NCBI GenBank assembly: GCA_035399845.1
Contig: DAOPJV010000011.1
Span: 62,001 to 126,000 of the forward strand
DNA from: ECT2AJA-110-A sp035399845
GTDB taxonomy: Bacteria > Planctomycetota > Phycisphaerae > UBA1845 > UTPLA1
Length of the DNA: 64,000 nt
Reading direction: 5' to 3'
How positions within the stretch are numbered: position 1 is the stretch's first letter; every line of letters begins with the position of its first letter. The translations under genes and the position numbers were made by a program. Positions 60,901-64,000 of this stretch are shown here, piece after piece. The notes beneath the pieces are model-generated. The model ran no database searches. It was not told where the DNA came from and was given only the letters and a program-made list of their open reading frames with translations.

Positions 60901-61474
60901 CGGTCTCTCCCTGCAGCTACTCGCCTACCTGCTCGTCATTCGCGATCACGCCGACGCGCTGAAGCTGGGAGATATCGAGACCGCCGGGGCGATGCTGCTG
61001 CCGATCAACTGGAAACGCGAGAAGCTCGATCATCCGGACGAAGCGGACGACGACGCCTTTACACCCTTCAAACAACTGCGGCCGCGCGGCGTCATCGACT
61101 TCGACGCCCTGACGACGATCGCGCCGATGAACCCCACGCAGTCGTCGCCCGTGTTCAACGCGGCCCTGCTGAAGGATGGCGGCCTGGCTCGATACGAAAA
61201 CTCCGATGCGCTTCGCCCGGGCGAGCTCTCGACGACACTCGCCTTCGTTCGCCGGAAGATGACGCAGCTGTGCGACGCCTGGCTCGCCGGCGACATCCGC
61301 GTGCGACCCGCGCGGCTGGGGCGCTCGTTGCCGTGCGAACACTGCGACTATCGCTCCGTCTGCCGGTTCGAATACACACAGGGGCGCGTTCGCGAGTGCC
61401 CGAAGCTGAAGAAGTCGGAAGTGATCGAGCGAATGACCGCGGAAACGCAGTCAAACGAGCGAGGCGCGTCATGA
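57950..61474 (+). CDS. addB: AddB-type helicase/nuclease subunit
   Basis: 1174 aa. Helicase-like N-terminus with Walker A GRAGSGKT at 8-15. The RecB-like nuclease is at the C-terminus: IRGKIDRID ... VVFDYKRN (catalytic D and DxK). Fe-S cysteines appear as FAKCPFQHYARYGL and the terminal CEHCDYRSVC, typical of AddB. With AddA it processes double-strand ends for recombination, stopping at Chi-like sites. TTG 57950 is preferred over an earlier TTG at 57923 because GGAAGGAG lies about 9 nt upstream and the protein then starts MSVRLITGRAG. Its TGA overlaps the addA ATG (ATGA). Divergent from the WecA-like gene. Confidence 0.92.
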   Translation: MSVRLITGRAGSGKTRFCLDEIRQELARDRAEGPRLIFLVPEQAALQSERLLLAQSDGATLGRCEVLSFRRLAQRILSESTGGMPTPLTPIGRQMAVRYLLGRHRQRFREFGRLADRGGFVAELASALSELFRESVSVERLDACAHAAESEDAPTFPRLHDLAILYREYCDYLGDDRVDPDGVLALARSRMAQAEWLRGARVWVDGFASFTRQQLTTLVEMSRLTASLDVAILLDPDGVRDDEAGRDDEGPDAADLFAKTRVTMADLFRAFAEAGAALAPVRRLAGSPSRFDATPTLANLERRLFAEPGATVDEPSTPEMASQPAEAQLVVATDLRDEARATARAILDLTRRETHPLRYRDIAILVRSLEPYHDLLSAELQRHNIPFFIDRRRPTHHHPLVRFIRGLVSIVGGLSFEASMTQILKSGFAGVPADDADAIDNYTLANGLSTPVQWDTPWTRKPPGFEDRRTNAARAAIAQVEAARQSLRNRFGDFWPGAATPTTCRDWILRLAAAIERFDVRRTLDTWSVDAEARGDLDEASEHLQVWSGVCGLLEELVAALGDVDMRGRQFRETLESGLSELTLGLVPPTLDQVIVSAVDRGRQNPKLRAAFVLGLADGLWPNRVVDEGLLGDEERAFLEGKGAALGRSRLERLREERLLLYVAVTRANELLWVSRPQRNADGREMQPSLYWANLRAALGDDALRRTQGECDDGISTISDLASHIAEALGRAIRPQPDDGNTGVDPTALSLYNWVAAQEDSPIGARVRRALAALPPSTDAQLSEAARHALWAPPHDMSVTRLESFAKCPFQHYARYGLTLRPRDVHELSDTRWGQFYHAVLEQFVNELIETGQSLAEMPEQAIADRVDDLCVNVLPEFADELNLDDAQRRSLSWRSHRELPAFLRGHRSTVGRTNLRPVGTEKNYGRKSEWPALELTTASGETVSIRGKIDRIDLLAGASANLAVVFDYKRNVRKAPALDAIYHGLSLQLLAYLLVIRDHADALKLGDIETAGAMLLPINWKREKLDHPDEADDDAFTPFKQLRPRGVIDFDALTTIAPMNPTQSSPVFNAALLKDGGLARYENSDALRPGELSTTLAFVRRKMTQLCDAWLAGDIRVRPARLGRSLPCEHCDYRSVCRFEYTQGRVRECPKLKKSEVIERMTAETQSNERGAS

Positions 61475-64000
61475 CCGCGTGGACGAAGGATCAACGACGC
61501 GCGATCGAGACGATCGACTGCAGCGTCCTCGTTTCCGCCGCGGCCGGCTCCGGCAAGACCGCCGTCCTCGCCGAACGCTGCGCCTATCTCGTGACGGACG
61601 CGCCGAATCCCTGTCGCGTCGACGAACTGCTCGTCGTCACGTTCACCGACGCCGCCGCCGCAGAAATGCGCGAGCGCATTGCCAAAGCCCTGCGCGAGCG
61701 GCGCAGGCGCGATCCCGGAAACAGCCGCATCCGCCGGCAGCTCGCCCTGCTGGATGGCGCGCAGATCTCCACGATTCACTCATTCTGTCGCAATCTGCTG
61801 AATCGCTACTTCGCCTTCGTCGATCTGGAGCCGCGGATGCCGCTGCTTGCGCCACTGGAGGCCGTGCAGCTTCGAAAGCAGTGCGCAAAGGACGTCTTCA
61901 ACGACCTCTCGGCCGAAGACGCGCCAAACGCGGCGGCGTTTCTCGACTTTCTTTCGGCCTACGGATCGCACGAGCCCTCCCTGCGACAACGCGTGCTGGA
62001 CATCGCGGCCTTCCTCGAATCGCACGATCGACCGGACGAGTGGCTCGCCAGCGCCCGCGAGCAATATCGCAACGCCGATTCGGCAACGCTCTCGCCGGCA
62101 TGGATGACGTCCCTGGCGGACGCGCTGACCGCCTCGCTGGAACAACTCGAGGCGACGACGCGAAGCCTGCGCGACCGCCTGCCCGAAAGCGAGACCACCA
62201 GCTGGTTCGCGCCCGCCTTCGACGCCGTCGACGTTCTGACGGACGCCGCGCTGTCACAGCTCCACGCCCATCGGGATGAGGCCACGATCGATCGCATCTG
62301 CGCCGACATGCTGATGGATGTCGAATCGCCCAAACCGCCGACGCGCGGATCCAGACGCTTCAAGGATCTGAGCGACGCGGACAAGGCCGCCTACAACTTC
62401 GCGGACGAGTTGCGGAAGGAACTCGACAAGGCGCTCAGGCGTGTCGTGGACCGGTTCGGCCGCTTTCGATGCGCCGACTGGGCCGCCGGTATCGCCGCAA
62501 CGGCGCCGCACGTCGAATCGCTGCTGACCGCCGTCGAGCGCGTCCGCGACGCCTATCGAGAGGCCAAACGCGAACTCGGCGAACTCGACTTCTCTGACCT
62601 GGAGCGCTACACGCTCGATCTGCTGCGCGAAGAGACGCATCACGTCGCCGAGCGTCTGCACGGCCGCTTCCGCCACGTTCTCGTCGACGAATTTCAGGAC
62701 ATCAACCCGATCCAGGCGGAGATTCTGCGGCTCGTCAGCACGGAATCCTCCGCCGATCGGCCGAACAACCTGTTTACCGTCGGCGACGTCAAGCAGAGCA
62801 TCTATCGATTCCGCCTCGGGGAACCCCGGCTCTTCATCGCTCGCAGCGATCGCTTCCTGGCCGCGGCGCAGCGCGAAGGCGACGTCGTTCCGCTCAGCAT
62901 GAACTTCCGAAGCGAACGCCCCGTCATCGACGCCATCAACCTTGTCTTCGAGCGGCTCATGTCCCGCGACCTCGGCGGTATCGACTACGACGGCGACGCC
63001 CGACTCGTCCCGTTCCATCAGAATCCCTGCCCCGCCGGCGTCGTCCCGTGTGAAGTGCACCTGCTTCAGGATCCAAAGGGCGCCACGACCGACGCGAGTG
63101 AAGACGAAGGCGACGGTGAAGGCGGCGCCGACGACTGGGATCGCATCGAGCGCGAAGCCTACGTCATCGCCGAACGCATCAACCACCTGCGCGCCGAAGG
63201 CTACGCCCTCAGCGACATCGTCATCCTGATGCGTTCCATGAAGGCCCGCATCAGTCTCTTCCTCCGCCGCCTGCTCGCCCAGGGCGTCCCCGCCGTGTCA
63301 ACGATGAGCGGCGACCTCTTCGACGCCATCGAGGTGCTGGACATCATCTGCCTGCTCCAGCTTCTCGACAACGAGCGACAGGACATCCCCCTGGGCGCCC
63401 TGCTCCGCTCACCGCTCATGGGCGATCCCCTGACGGACTCGCAGCTCGCGGAGATCCGAGCCTGCGAGAGGATCGGCAATCGACCGCGCCCCTTCCACGA
63501 GGCGGTCCGGAACTACGCCATCGCCGGTCCGGACGAATCGCTCCGCCTGCGCCTGGCCGCCATCTTTGACCAGCTCCACGCATGGCGCGCCATCGCCGCT
63601 CGCCGCCCCATCGCCGACACACTCTGGCGGATTTTCGAAGAATCCGGGTACCTCTCCTGCGTCTCGGGACTTCCCCGTGGCGAGCAGCGCCGCAGCAACC
63701 TCATCCAGCTCCACGAGTACGCGCGACAGTTCGGCGCCTTCCGGCGTCAGGGGCTCAACCACTTCATCCGCTTCATCGACGAACTCCGTGAGAGCGGTGA
63801 GGAACTGATGGCCGGCGCCGTGGCCCCTCAGGGCGACGCCGTCCGCATCATGACGATCCACGCGAGCAAAGGCCTGGAGTTCCGCGCCGTCGTTCTCGCC
63901 GAGTCCGGCAAGCGATTCAATCTGCAGGACGCCCAGCAGAGCGTCCTCGTCGATCGCAGACTCGGCGTCGGTCTGGAAGGCGTCGACCTGACACGCCATT
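61471..64000 (+). CDS. addA: AddA-type UvrD-family helicase, 3' end beyond window
   Basis: 843 codons to the window edge; the C-terminal nuclease part is cut off. UvrD/PcrA-type helicase motifs: motif I SAAAGSGKT about 22-30, motif Ia FTDAAAAEM, motif II VDEFQDINPIQAEIL, motif III GDVKQSIYRFR, motif IV MNFRSERPVI and motif V MTIHASKGLEF. With addB directly upstream (ATGA overlap) this is the AddAB complex of end resection and RecA loading. ATG 61471 is coupled to the addB stop. Compared with known AddA, the acidic stretch ASEDEGDGEGGADDWD (about 545-560) is a low-complexity insertion. Confidence 0.95.
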   Translation, partial: MTAWTKDQRRAIETIDCSVLVSAAAGSGKTAVLAERCAYLVTDAPNPCRVDELLVVTFTDAAAAEMRERIAKALRERRRRDPGNSRIRRQLALLDGAQISTIHSFCRNLLNRYFAFVDLEPRMPLLAPLEAVQLRKQCAKDVFNDLSAEDAPNAAAFLDFLSAYGSHEPSLRQRVLDIAAFLESHDRPDEWLASAREQYRNADSATLSPAWMTSLADALTASLEQLEATTRSLRDRLPESETTSWFAPAFDAVDVLTDAALSQLHAHRDEATIDRICADMLMDVESPKPPTRGSRRFKDLSDADKAAYNFADELRKELDKALRRVVDRFGRFRCADWAAGIAATAPHVESLLTAVERVRDAYREAKRELGELDFSDLERYTLDLLREETHHVAERLHGRFRHVLVDEFQDINPIQAEILRLVSTESSADRPNNLFTVGDVKQSIYRFRLGEPRLFIARSDRFLAAAQREGDVVPLSMNFRSERPVIDAINLVFERLMSRDLGGIDYDGDARLVPFHQNPCPAGVVPCEVHLLQDPKGATTDASEDEGDGEGGADDWDRIEREAYVIAERINHLRAEGYALSDIVILMRSMKARISLFLRRLLAQGVPAVSTMSGDLFDAIEVLDIICLLQLLDNERQDIPLGALLRSPLMGDPLTDSQLAEIRACERIGNRPRPFHEAVRNYAIAGPDESLRLRLAAIFDQLHAWRAIAARRPIADTLWRIFEESGYLSCVSGLPRGEQRRSNLIQLHEYARQFGAFRRQGLNHFIRFIDELRESGEELMAGAVAPQGDAVRIMTIHASKGLEFRAVVLAESGKRFNLQDAQQSVLVDRRLGVGLEGVDLTRH

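Overview
The window looks like a chromosomal segment from a planctomycete-type bacterium (phylum Planctomycetota, possibly a Phycisphaerae-like lineage). Evidence: high GC; secreted proteins with PEP-CTERM tails and dockerin-like DxNxDGxxxxxD repeats; a pseudopilin of the kind multiplied in planctomycetes; a tandem (double) UvrA; membrane-anchored zinc-ribbon proteins (CxRCGYDLxGL...RCPECG); and frequent GTG/TTG starts with ATGA or GTGA overlaps. The phylum call is inference from protein style, not from a marker gene.

Layout. 1-4051 (minus): a double UvrA split into two ORFs, the second cut by the window edge. 4195-9452 (minus): SSS symporter + DUF3311 protein, FAD-dependent halogenase-like enzyme, chorismate-lyase-like protein and HemN-like radical SAM protein, possibly a small phenolic-metabolite cassette. 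9651-13132: barstar-like protein, two small coupled membrane/lipoproteins, a secreted protein and an HNH nuclease with a clear promoter and terminator. 13476-20602 (minus): tightly packed ClC channel, GH130, CBM9-like lipoprotein, SSS symporter and amidase. 20801-28607: cell-surface and secreted proteins (two PEP-CTERM, a Cys-rich repeat protein, zinc ribbon, pseudopilin, HAF-repeat/dockerin protein).

28.6-41.7 kb is an accessory region full of interspersed palindromic repeats. It holds an ietAS-type defence/toxin-antitoxin pair (AAA ATPase + subtilase, 30123-33621) framed by inverted copies of a ~55 bp element, several orphan genes, a DinB protein and a DHFR-like reductase. A composite repeat built as small hairpin - long hairpin - small hairpin, about 108 bp with the small hairpins always 94-97 bp apart, occurs eight times (plus one damaged copy). 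Its stems vary by compensatory changes, so structure rather than sequence appears conserved.

41.7-64.0 kb returns to core-like content: DUF1275-STAS fusion, SMC, zinc-ribbon/HNH cluster, TPR membrane protein, ATP-grasp protein, glycogen debranching enzyme, VCBS-repeat secreted protein, a glycan-building pair (GT4 + WecA/MraY-like) and an addB-addA recombination/repair operon that runs off the right edge. No tRNA, rRNA, CRISPR array, transposase or integrase was recognised.
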